DNA from: Bacillota bacterium
Lineage (GTDB): Bacteria > Bacillota > Clostridia > Clostridiales > Caloramatoraceae
DNA: 61,697 nucleotides
Assembly (NCBI GenBank): GCA_023415335.1
Contig: JAEZLD010000079.1
Coordinates: 1 to 61,697 of the forward strand
Reading direction: 5' to 3'
Of the stretch, positions 42,120-49,370 are shown piece by piece (within the stretch, counting starts at the first letter, position 1; the number at the start of each line of letters is the position of its first letter). Made by a program: the position numbers and the translations under genes. The notes below the pieces were generated by a model. It saw nothing but the letters and a program-made list of their open reading frames with translations, searched no databases and had not been told where the DNA came from.

Positions 42120-43124
42120 ATGGGATTTATGGACAAAATAAAACAGCGTGCAAAGGAGAGCATTAAAACAATAGCTCTTCCAGAGGGGAGCGAGCCTAGA
42201 ACTGTCAAGGCAGCAGAGATAATACATAAGGAGGGACTTGCTAATGTAGTACTTCTTGGCTGTCCTGAAAAAATTGCTGAAGTTGCTAAGAGTGAGGGTG
42301 TATGCCTTGATGGCATAAAAATAATTAACCCTGAGTCCTCAGAAAAATTTGAGGAATATGCTGAAAAATTCTACGAACTTAGGAAGAAGAAAGGTGTAAC
42401 CCTGGAGCAGGCAAGGGAAACAATTAAAGACGAGATATACTTTGGAACTATGATGGTAAAAATGAAGGATGCTGATGGAATGGTTTCAGGAGCCATACAT
42501 TCAACAGGAGATCTTTTAAGACCTGCTATGCAGGTAATAAAGACTGCTCCTGGAATATCCATTGTTTCAAGTGTATTTGTTATGGAGGTTCCAAACTGCC
42601 AATATGGTGATAACGGACTGTTTATATTCGGTGACTGTGCAGTTAACCCATGCCCAACTGCAGAGGAACTGGCTGCTATAGCTATTGCAAGCTCAAAGAC
42701 TGCAAAGGTATTATGCAACATGGATTCAAGGGTTGCTATGCTGTCCTTCTCCACAAAGGGAAGTGCAAAGCATGATTTGGTTAATAAGGTTTCTGAAGCA
42801 ACAAGAATAGCAAGAGAGCAGGCCCCAGAGCTGGCAATAGATGGAGAACTCCAGCTTGATGCCGCACTTGTTCCTAAGGTTGCAGAGCTTAAGGCAAAGG
42901 ACAGCAATGTGGCTGGAAAGGCTAATGTACTTATATTCCCAGACCTTCAGGCTGGTAATATAGGTTATAAGCTTGTTCAGAGACTTGCAAACGCTGAGGC
43001 TGTTGGACCTATATGCCAGGGCTTTGCTGCTCCTGTAAATGATCTTTCAAGAGGCTGCAGTGTGGAGGATGTAGTTAATGTTGTTTCTATAACTGCAGTA
43101 CAGGCACAGGGAGTAAGCCTGTAA
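42120..43124 (+). CDS. pta: Phosphate acetyltransferase
   Basis: Converts acetyl-CoA and phosphate to acetyl phosphate. 334 residues, the short form without the N-terminal regulatory domains of enteric Pta. Motifs: IALPEGSEPRTVKAAEI near 18, KDADGMVSGAIHSTGDLLRP near 118 (in parts: DADGMVSGA, STGDLLRPA), and FPDLQAGNIGYKLVQRLANA near 275. GGGAG is upstream of the ATG. ackA follows 54 bases after the stop. Together they make ATP and acetate in fermentation. Confidence 0.97.
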   Translation: MGFMDKIKQRAKESIKTIALPEGSEPRTVKAAEIIHKEGLANVVLLGCPEKIAEVAKSEGVCLDGIKIINPESSEKFEEYAEKFYELRKKKGVTLEQARETIKDEIYFGTMMVKMKDADGMVSGAIHSTGDLLRPAMQVIKTAPGISIVSSVFVMEVPNCQYGDNGLFIFGDCAVNPCPTAEELAAIAIASSKTAKVLCNMDSRVAMLSFSTKGSAKHDLVNKVSEATRIAREQAPELAIDGELQLDAALVPKVAELKAKDSNVAGKANVLIFPDLQAGNIGYKLVQRLANAEAVGPICQGFAAPVNDLSRGCSVEDVVNVVSITAVQAQGVSL

Positions 43125-43178
43125 GCAAAAGCTTTTTGGCTTAATGATAATAATTTCAACTAAGAAAGGAAGAATACA

Positions 43179-44378
43179 ATGAAAATACTTGTTATTAACT
43201 GTGGAAGCTCTTCACTTAAGTACCAGCTTATCGATATGGCAGATGAGAGCGTGCTTGCAAAGGGCTTGGTAGAAAGAATAGGAATTGAGGGCTCAGTGCT
43301 GACCCACAAGCCTGCCGGAAAGGATAAGGCAGTTATACAGCAACCCATGAATGACCATAAGGATGCAATAAAGCTTGTTCTTGATGCTCTAGTTGATCCT
43401 GTACATGGTGTAATAAAATCCATGAGTGAGGTTTCTGCTGTAGGACACAGGGTTGTGCATGGAGGAGAAAAGTATGCCAAGTCAGTTCTTATTGATGACA
43501 GTGTGATGAAGGCACTTGAGGAATGCACAAAGCTTGCACCACTCCACAATCCTCCTAACATAATTGGAATTAATGCGTGCAGAGCGCTTATGCCAGGTGT
43601 TCCTATGATAGCTGTTTTCGATACAGCCTTCCATCAGACCATGCCGAAGAAATCCTACATATATGCACTTCCATACGAGCTTTATGAGAAGCATGGAGTA
43701 AGAAGATATGGCTTCCATGGTACTTCCCATAAGTATGTATCAGGACTGTGTGCACAGATGATGAACAAAAACATAGAGGACCTTAAGATAATAACCTGCC
43801 ACCTTGGAAATGGAGCCAGCGTTGCTGCAATTTGTAACGGAAAGGTTTTAGATACAAGCATGGGCTTTACTCCACTTGAGGGACTGGTTATGGGAACAAG
43901 ATGCGGAGATATGGATCCGGCAATCGTTACCTTCCTCCAGGATGAAGCAGGAATGACATCTAAGGAAGTAAACAATCTAATGAACAAACAGTCAGGAGTT
44001 TTGGGTATTTCTGGAGTAAGCAGTGACTTCAGGGATATTGAAGCAGCAGCAGAAAAAGGAAATGAAAGAGCTACCCTGGCCCTAGATATTTTCTACTACA
44101 GGGTAAAGAAGTATATCGGAGCCTATGCAGCAGCCATGGGTGGAGTAGATGCAATAGTATTTACTGCAGGTCTTGGAGAAAACTCACCTGAAACAAGGGA
44201 GGAAGTTTGCAAGGGACTTGAATTCATTGGAGTAAAAATAGATAATGAGAAAAACTGCCAAAGAGGAAAACAGATTGATATATCAGCAGAGGGCGCAGTA
44301 GTAAGGACCTTTATCATTCCAACAAACGAAGAGCTTATGATAGCAAAGGATACAAGGGACATAGTATCTGCACTCTAA
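43179..44378 (+). CDS. ackA: Acetate kinase
   Basis: Converts acetyl phosphate and ADP to acetate and ATP. An ASKHA-fold enzyme of 399 residues. The start MKILVINCGSSSLKYQL is the family phosphate motif, AVFDTAFHQTMP is near 146, RRYGFHGTSHKYV near 174, CHLGNGAS near 205 and VFTAGLGENSPETRE near 325. AAAGGAAG lies before the ATG. A palindromic terminator follows. Confidence 0.98.
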   Translation: MKILVINCGSSSLKYQLIDMADESVLAKGLVERIGIEGSVLTHKPAGKDKAVIQQPMNDHKDAIKLVLDALVDPVHGVIKSMSEVSAVGHRVVHGGEKYAKSVLIDDSVMKALEECTKLAPLHNPPNIIGINACRALMPGVPMIAVFDTAFHQTMPKKSYIYALPYELYEKHGVRRYGFHGTSHKYVSGLCAQMMNKNIEDLKIITCHLGNGASVAAICNGKVLDTSMGFTPLEGLVMGTRCGDMDPAIVTFLQDEAGMTSKEVNNLMNKQSGVLGISGVSSDFRDIEAAAEKGNERATLALDIFYYRVKKYIGAYAAAMGGVDAIVFTAGLGENSPETREEVCKGLEFIGVKIDNEKNCQRGKQIDISAEGAVVRTFIIPTNEELMIAKDTRDIVSAL

Positions 44379-44395
44379 TAACTTGATGTAAGAAT

Positions 44396-44419
44396 AAGAG
44401 GGCATATGTATGCCCTCTT
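44396..44419 (+). terminator. Hairpin after ackA
   Basis: A perfect 11-bp stem AAGAGGGCATA / TATGCCCTCTT with almost no loop. The tail GCTATACTT is T-poor, so efficiency is uncertain. Confidence 0.65.
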
Positions 44420-44494
44420 GCTATACTTCTGATTTACAATCAAGCAATCTTTGTTAGATTAGAAGCAGTATATACATTAACTGCTAAAATATGC

Positions 44495-44523
44495 TTGACT
44501 TTTTTGCTATATATTTATATAAT
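44495..44523 (+). promoter_or_regulatory. Predicted strong sigma-A promoter for yceD-rpmF
   Basis: TTGACT (44495-44500), a 17-base spacer and a perfect TATAAT (44518-44523), 30 bases ahead of the yceD start. The rest of 44420-44553 has no gene. Confidence 0.7.
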
Positions 44524-44553
44524 TTATTTTGGCATTTAGTTTGAGGTGGTCAA

Positions 44554-45051
44554 ATGAAAATCAATATATCTGACCTCTTACAGCAAAAGGTGGAAGTTAC
44601 AGCTTTTGATTTTTATGCTGATAAAGAAGACCTTGATAGAGAGGGATTCAAAATCAGCCTAAAGAATAAGGCAAGAATTACTGGTGAAGCACACTATGAC
44701 GGAGAGATAGTGAGCATTTCGGGTAGAATTGTCGGTGTTATGGCTGCAACATGCTCAAGATGTCTGAAGGTCTATGACTATAGTATTGATGTTGGCTTTG
44801 ATGAGAAATTCTCAAAGGAAGAGCAGGAGGACGAGGATGTTTATCCTGTTATTAATTATGAGATTGACCTAAAGGACCTGGTAATTGACCAGATAATCCT
44901 GTCAATGCCTCTGAAAATGCTATGTAATGAAAACTGTAAAGGTATGTGTCCAAAATGCGGCTGCAATCTAAATGATAAGAGCTGCAGCTGCGATAGGAAT
45001 ATTGTTGATCCGAGATTTGCAGCACTTAAAGACCTTTTTAAGGATGATTAA
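44554..45051 (+). CDS. yceD: YceD/DUF177 family protein
   Basis: 165 residues. The middle has CSRCLKVYDYSID near 68, and the C-terminal zinc-type cysteine cluster CNENCKGMCPKCGCNL is near 129. DUF177 proteins are nearly always encoded beside rpmF, and the plant relative is needed for 23S rRNA accumulation, so a ribosome-assembly role is likely. The rpmF ribosome site AAGGAGGTG begins at the stop codon of this gene. Confidence 0.93.
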   Translation: MKINISDLLQQKVEVTAFDFYADKEDLDREGFKISLKNKARITGEAHYDGEIVSISGRIVGVMAATCSRCLKVYDYSIDVGFDEKFSKEEQEDEDVYPVINYEIDLKDLVIDQIILSMPLKMLCNENCKGMCPKCGCNLNDKSCSCDRNIVDPRFAALKDLFKDD

Positions 45052-45063
45052 GGAGGTGTAACA

Positions 45064-45240
45064 ATGGGAAATCCTGCAAGAAGACATTCAAAAACAAGAA
45101 GAGATAAAAGAAGAGCACAGACTTATAAGCTTTCAGCTCCAGGAATGGTTGAATGCCCACAGTGTCATGAAATGAAGCTTGCGCACAGGGTATGTGCCAG
45201 CTGTGGATATTATAAGAACAGAACAGTTGTTGAAAAGTAG
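45064..45240 (+). CDS. rpmF: 50S ribosomal protein L32
   Basis: 58 residues. The start MGNPARRHSKTRRDKRRA is canonical, and the zinc ribbon is CPQC...CASC (near 31-48). It follows yceD by 12 bases with AAGGAGGTG between them. A terminator follows the stop. Confidence 0.97.
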   Translation: MGNPARRHSKTRRDKRRAQTYKLSAPGMVECPQCHEMKLAHRVCASCGYYKNRTVVEK

Positions 45241-45248
45241 TTTATATG

Positions 45249-45289
45249 AGGCTGTTACATTTTGATTTTAAATCTAAATGTGACAGCCT
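45249..45289 (+). terminator. Terminator after rpmF
   Basis: AGGCTGTTACATTT (45249-45262) pairs with AAATGTGACAGCCT (45276-45289) with one G-U, followed by TTCTGTTTTG. Confidence 0.8.
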
Positions 45290-45313
45290 TTCTGTTTTGT
45301 TAAAATGTTTTAG

Positions 45314-45342
45314 TTGATTTATAAGCTTTTATTTATTACACT
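45314..45342 (+). promoter_or_regulatory. Possible promoter for plsX
   Basis: TTGATT (45314-45319), a 17-base spacer and TACACT (45337-45342). I see no FapR-type operator. Confidence 0.45.
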
Positions 45343-45366
45343 TTATTGTAACAGGGAGGTGCTAGT

Positions 45367-46383
45367 GTGAGGATAATAATTGACGCCATGGGCGGTGACA
45401 ATGCTCCTGAGGAAATAGTAAAGGGGGCTATGCTTGCAGCAGAGGAGTATAGCTGCAGTATTACCCTTGTAGGTCTCAGGGAGAGTATAGAAAAGGTATT
45501 AAAAGAACAAGGAGCCGCTGTAGATGACTTTGAAATTGTGGATGCTACCCAGGTAATTACCAACGATGAATCACCTACTGAGGCAATAAGAAAGAAAAAA
45601 GACTCATCTCTTGTTGTAGGACTTGAACTGCTAAGGGATGGAAAAGGAGACGCATTTATATCTGCTGGAAGTACTGGTGCTGTACTGACAGGGGGAACTC
45701 TTGTTGTAAGGAGAATAAAGGGGATTTACAGGCCGGCTATATGTCCTGTAATTCCTGGAAGGAGAAAGCCCTTTCTTCTTATGGATGCTGGAGCAAACGC
45801 TGACTGCAAGAGTCAGTATATACAACAGTTTGCAATTATGGGAAGTATATATGCAGAACATGTTCTGAAAAGAGAGAAGCCACAGGTTGCCATTGTTAAC
45901 ATAGGCTCAGAAGAGGAGAAGGGTTCCAAATTCGTAAAGGAATGTTATGGGATGCTAAAGAATACCCCTGTTAATTTTAAGGGAAGCATAGAAGGCAGGG
46001 AGATACCTAATGGGGATGTAGATGTGGTGGTAACCGACGGTTTTACAGGAAATGTGATTCTAAAGCTGTTTGAAGGAACTGTAGAGACCATATTTTCTGT
46101 ACTTAAGGCTGGCATAATGTCCTCATTAAAGACAAAGGTAGGAGGCATGCTTTTAAAACCGGTTTTTAAAAGCTTTAAAAAGACATATGATTATACTGAG
46201 CATGGAGGAGCAGTGCTTCTGGGCTTGAATGCACCAGTAATAAAGGCACATGGAAGCTCCAATGCCAAGGCCATAAAAAACGCAGTAAGACAGGCTATAA
46301 GCTGTGCTCAGGGAAATATAACCCAGGTAATCAGAACTGCCATTGAACTACAATTAAACGACGAAAAGCTGGAAGAAGAATAA
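45367..46383 (+). CDS. plsX: Phosphate acyltransferase PlsX
   Basis: Makes acyl phosphate from acyl-ACP, the first step of the PlsX/PlsY route to phosphatidic acid. The GTG start at 45367 is fixed by AGGGAGGTG. The start RIIIDAMGGDNAPEEIVKGA, ISAGSTGAVL near 98 and VVTDGFTGNVILK near 220 are typical. 338 residues. The partner plsY is not in the window. acpP, its acyl-carrier partner, follows 97 bases later. Confidence 0.97.
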   Translation: MRIIIDAMGGDNAPEEIVKGAMLAAEEYSCSITLVGLRESIEKVLKEQGAAVDDFEIVDATQVITNDESPTEAIRKKKDSSLVVGLELLRDGKGDAFISAGSTGAVLTGGTLVVRRIKGIYRPAICPVIPGRRKPFLLMDAGANADCKSQYIQQFAIMGSIYAEHVLKREKPQVAIVNIGSEEEKGSKFVKECYGMLKNTPVNFKGSIEGREIPNGDVDVVVTDGFTGNVILKLFEGTVETIFSVLKAGIMSSLKTKVGGMLLKPVFKSFKKTYDYTEHGGAVLLGLNAPVIKAHGSSNAKAIKNAVRQAISCAQGNITQVIRTAIELQLNDEKLEEE

Positions 46384-46420
46384 AATGTAGTTATAAATAC
46401 AATTGAATTAATATTTATTG

Positions 46421-46449
46421 TTGACGATAGAGGTGTTATGTAATATATT
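46421..46449 (+). promoter_or_regulatory. Predicted sigma-A promoter for acpP
   Basis: TTGACG (46421-46426), a 17-base spacer and TATATT (46444-46449), about 31 bases before the acpP ATG. Confidence 0.6.
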
Positions 46450-46480
46450 ATATTTGGATTGATTGAAGGGAGGTGAGTTT

Positions 46481-46714
46481 ATGATATTTGAAAAGATAAA
46501 GGAAATTATTTCAAATATTCTTGGTGTTGAATCTGATGAGGTAACTATGGAAGCATCATTTCAAGATGACCTGGGAGCAGATTCCCTCGATGTTGTTGAA
46601 CTTATAATGGACTTACAGGAGGAATTTGGCCTGGAAATACCCGATGAAGAGGCTGAAAAAATTAAAACAGTAGGAGACGTAGTAGATTACATAAAGGAAC
46701 ATACTGATATGTAG
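46481..46714 (+). CDS. acpP: Acyl carrier protein
   Basis: 77 residues. The phosphopantetheine attachment serine is Ser35 in GADSLDVVELIM. ATG 46481 has GGGAGGTGAG upstream; an in-frame TTG at 46463 lies within the upstream region and is not used. It carries acyl chains for fatty acid synthesis and for PlsX. The fab genes that often sit between plsX and acpP in Firmicutes are absent here. Confidence 0.96.
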   Translation: MIFEKIKEIISNILGVESDEVTMEASFQDDLGADSLDVVELIMDLQEEFGLEIPDEEAEKIKTVGDVVDYIKEHTDM

Positions 46715-46898
46715 AAGCAAATTACCATCTTTCAATAATATCTTAGAGCATAATGTATTGTGGTTTAGATAAACTATATGTAAGGGAGGCGGAGGTCCAT
46801 CAGGATTTTCAGCCTTCTTTTATATGAACAAGTGATTGTTTATGTGTGTTATTACAACGTTGATACTGCACATATACAATCACAGATGGAGGAAGACA

Positions 46899-47606
46899 AT
46901 GAATGAGGATAGAAAGAACGATCTTGAGAAGTTTCAGGAGATAATAGGGGTTAAATTTAAAAATATTAGGCTTATTGATGCAGCACTTACCCATAGCTCC
47001 TATGCAAACCAATATGGATTAAGCTATAACCACCATAATGAAAGACTGGAGTTCCTGGGGGATTCGGTGCTCAGCATAGTGGTAAGTGAGTATTTGTATA
47101 AGAAGTACAAGGTAAAGCCAGAGGGGAAGCTTACCAAAATACGTGCGTCTATTGTGTGTGAGAGCTCACTGGCTGAAACTGCAAAGAGAATAAATATTAA
47201 TCAGTATATCAGAATAGGGAAGGGCGAGGAGCTTTCAGGAGGAAGAAACAAGGACTCAATGTTAGCGGATGCCTGTGAGGCAGTAATAGCTGCCATATAC
47301 ATGGATCAGGGCTATGAAGCAGCAAAGGGCTTTGTTCTGGGCTTTATGCAGGATATAATTGATGAATCCGGAAGGGAAAAGAATAATCATGATTATAAAA
47401 CTACTCTTCAGGAAAAGGTTCAGAAGCTTTTGCTTGGTGAGATAAAGTATGAAGTTACAGGAGACTGGGGACCTGACCATGAAAAAACCTTCCAGATAGA
47501 GGTGTCAGTTAATGGTAGAACACTGGGCTGTGGACAGGGTAAAAGCAAGAAGGAGGCCCAGCAGTCAGCAGCCAGGGAAGCACTAAAGGAGCTGAAAAAG
47601 AGCTGA
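46899..47606 (+). CDS. rnc: Ribonuclease III
   Basis: Cuts double-stranded RNA, including the rRNA precursor. The catalytic signature is NERLEFLGDSVLS at 47-59, with acidic residues Glu51 and Asp55. The dsRNA-binding domain is the last ~70 residues and ends KSKKEAQQSAAREALKEL. ATG 46899 follows GATGGAGG; the frame extends upstream to 46836 without a ribosome site. 235 residues. It is followed by smc after two intervening genes, a variation on the rnc-smc-ftsY order. Confidence 0.96.
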   Translation: MNEDRKNDLEKFQEIIGVKFKNIRLIDAALTHSSYANQYGLSYNHHNERLEFLGDSVLSIVVSEYLYKKYKVKPEGKLTKIRASIVCESSLAETAKRININQYIRIGKGEELSGGRNKDSMLADACEAVIAAIYMDQGYEAAKGFVLGFMQDIIDESGREKNNHDYKTTLQEKVQKLLLGEIKYEVTGDWGPDHEKTFQIEVSVNGRTLGCGQGKSKKEAQQSAAREALKELKKS

Positions 47607-48679
47607 TGGGAAAGAAACATTATATAATTCCTATATTTGTACCACACAAAGGTTGTCCTCATGACTGCATATTCTGCAACCAGAAAAGGATAACTGGAAC
47701 CGAAGGGGAAAATGTAGATGCGGGCATTGTGGAAAAAACTATAAATGAATATTTGCAAACTATAAACAGTGAGAGTGCATTTATAGAGGTATCCTTTTTC
47801 GGAGGAAGCTTTACAGCAATTCCAATGGATTACCAGAATGAACTTATGGGGCCTGCTCAAAATGCCCTACAGGAAGGGAAGATTAATGCCGTAAGGCTTT
47901 CTACCAGGCCTGATTATATAAATGAAGCTATACTGGATAACCTTAAAAACCATGGTGCATCCATAATTGAGCTGGGGGTGCAATCCCTGGATGAGAAGGT
48001 ACTGGGGGCATCTGGAAGAGGACATTCCGCTGAGGATGTGTATAAGGCTTCAAGGCTTATAAAAGAGAAGGGCTTTGTACTTGGACATCAGCTTATGCTG
48101 GGGCTCCCTTTAGACAGTCAGGAAAAGGACATTGACAGTGCAAAAAAAAGCATCTCTATGAAACCGGACATATGCCGCATATACCCAACTCTTGTGGTAA
48201 AAAATACTCCTATGGAGGATTTATACTATAAGGGTAAATATAAGCCATATAGCCTTGATGAGGCAGTTGAGATAGGCAAGAAGGTATATTCACTATATTA
48301 TGCCAGTGGTATCCCTGTAATAAGGGTAGGACTGCAGCCTACAGATAATATAAATATTAATGGAGATATAGTGGCAGGTCCCTTTCATCCATCCATAAGA
48401 GAGCTGGTGGAGGGAAGCTTGCTTAATGATATGGTATATGAAGTCTTAAGCGAGAGAGATGGGGATTGGGAGCTTCATATAAACCCGAGATACATATCGA
48501 GGCTTTATGCCGATAAAAAAAGGTATTTTAAGAAGCTGGTGGAAAAACTTTATAAAAATAAAATAAGGGTTATATGTGATAAAACTGTTCCTTTGGAAGA
48601 GATATTACTTAAGCAGGGAAGCCATGAAACTAAACTTTTCCTTGGAACATATATGAAAAAAAGTGCCAGCAAGCTTTAA
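47606..48679 (+). CDS. Elp3-like radical SAM protein without acetyltransferase domain
   Basis: 357 residues. The iron-sulfur motif CX3CX2C is in GCPHDCIFCNQ near 17-25. FFGGSFTAIP near 66, STRPDYI near 99, ELGVQSLDEKVL near 120 and HQLMLGLPLDS near 155 match the Elp3 radical SAM core. The GNAT domain of true Elp3 is missing. Such proteins often lie between rnc and smc in Clostridia. The reaction is unknown, and tRNA modification is a reasonable guess only. The ATG overlaps the rnc stop (TGATG), so the two are coupled. Confidence 0.85.
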   Translation: MGKKHYIIPIFVPHKGCPHDCIFCNQKRITGTEGENVDAGIVEKTINEYLQTINSESAFIEVSFFGGSFTAIPMDYQNELMGPAQNALQEGKINAVRLSTRPDYINEAILDNLKNHGASIIELGVQSLDEKVLGASGRGHSAEDVYKASRLIKEKGFVLGHQLMLGLPLDSQEKDIDSAKKSISMKPDICRIYPTLVVKNTPMEDLYYKGKYKPYSLDEAVEIGKKVYSLYYASGIPVIRVGLQPTDNININGDIVAGPFHPSIRELVEGSLLNDMVYEVLSERDGDWELHINPRYISRLYADKKRYFKKLVEKLYKNKIRVICDKTVPLEEILLKQGSHETKLFLGTYMKKSASKL

Positions 48680-48856
48680 CTCACCAGAAAAATAAATAAT
48701 GGTATAAAAAAGTTTATTACAATAAAAAGTTTATATAGTCAAGAATTAACATAATATGACACAGATGATATGGTTAACATCTTTATTAAAGTGATTATAT
48801 AGCTGTAATATAAAGAAGTATGTCGAGCTAACAATTCTTTAAGATGGAAAATTAAA

Positions 48857-48885
48857 GAAGGAATTTCCACAATATCGTAGAATAG
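48857..48885 (+). promoter_or_regulatory. Predicted sigma-H promoter for spoVS
   Basis: GAAGGAATT (48857-48865) fits the sigma-H -35 consensus RnAGGAwWW fully. After 11 bases GTAGAATAG (48877-48885) fits the -10 RnnGAATww except for the last base. It lies about 40 bases before the spoVS ATG. spoVS is a known sigma-H gene in B. subtilis. The rest of 48680-48925 is AT-rich with no gene. Confidence 0.65.
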
Positions 48886-48925
48886 TATATATATAACACA
48901 CAAAGTGTAGTAGGAGGAGATATTG

Positions 48926-49186
48926 ATGGAAATACTAAAGGTATCAGCACAATCTCAGCCCAAAGCAGTAGCAGGAGCATTAGCGGCGGTTTTAAGAGAA
49001 AGATCGGCTGCAGAGGTACAAGCAGTTGGGGCAGGAGCTGTAAATCAAGCAGTAAAGGCTATTGCTATTACAAGAGGATTCGTAGCACCCAATGGAATCG
49101 ATTTGGTTGTTATTCCTGCTTTCTCAGAAATACAGATAGAGGGAGAGGAAAGAACAGCAATAAAATTTATTGTTGAACCCAGATAG
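48926..49186 (+). CDS. spoVS: Stage V sporulation protein S
   Basis: A highly conserved 86-residue Alba-fold protein, the same length as in B. subtilis, needed there for normal sporulation timing and coat assembly. The start MEILKVSAQSQPKAVAGALA and the region GAGAVNQAVKAIAI and PAFSEIQIEGEERTAIKF are family hallmarks. ATG 48926 has AGGAGGAG 6-7 bases upstream; the TTG three bases earlier is not needed. A terminator follows. Confidence 0.96.
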   Translation: MEILKVSAQSQPKAVAGALAAVLRERSAAEVQAVGAGAVNQAVKAIAITRGFVAPNGIDLVVIPAFSEIQIEGEERTAIKFIVEPR

Positions 49187-49191
49187 TAATT

Positions 49192-49230
49192 AGGGGTGCA
49201 GCTTTCATTGTTGCACCCATTAATTTTGTC
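49192..49230 (+). terminator. Terminator after spoVS
   Basis: GGGTGCA (49194-49200) pairs with TGCACCC (49212-49218) inside outer TTA/TAA flanks, followed by ATTAATTTTG. Confidence 0.75.
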
Positions 49231-49241
49231 TTAAAATAAAG

Positions 49242-49270
49242 TTGACAATAATATATATATTTCTTAAAAT
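49242..49270 (+). promoter_or_regulatory. Near-consensus sigma-A promoter upstream of smc
   Basis: A perfect TTGACA (49242-49247), a 17-base spacer and TAAAAT (49265-49270). It is one of the best promoter matches in the window. Transcription would start near 49277, only about 10 bases before a terminator hairpin. Confidence 0.7.
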
Positions 49271-49284
49271 TTAATAGGAAGATG

Positions 49285-49316
49285 CAGGGATTTATCCACC
49301 CGGGTAAATCCTTTTT
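49285..49316 (+). terminator. Strong terminator hairpin in the smc leader
   Basis: GGATTTATCC and GGGTAAATCC pair over 10 bp (one G-U) around an ACCC loop (49288-49311), followed by TTTTT. It lies between the promoter at 49242 and the smc start at 49371, so it would end a transcript of about 40 nt or attenuate smc. Confidence 0.7.
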
Positions 49317-49370
49317 AATATATTTTTAACTTTGCCACGTATTGGATGAGACGTTAAAGGGGTGTTACTT

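Noticed and set aside
46785..46822. Terminator between acpP and rnc
   Set aside because: The stem GGAGGC/GCCTTC is only 6 bp with a loop of about 21 bases; too weak to call.
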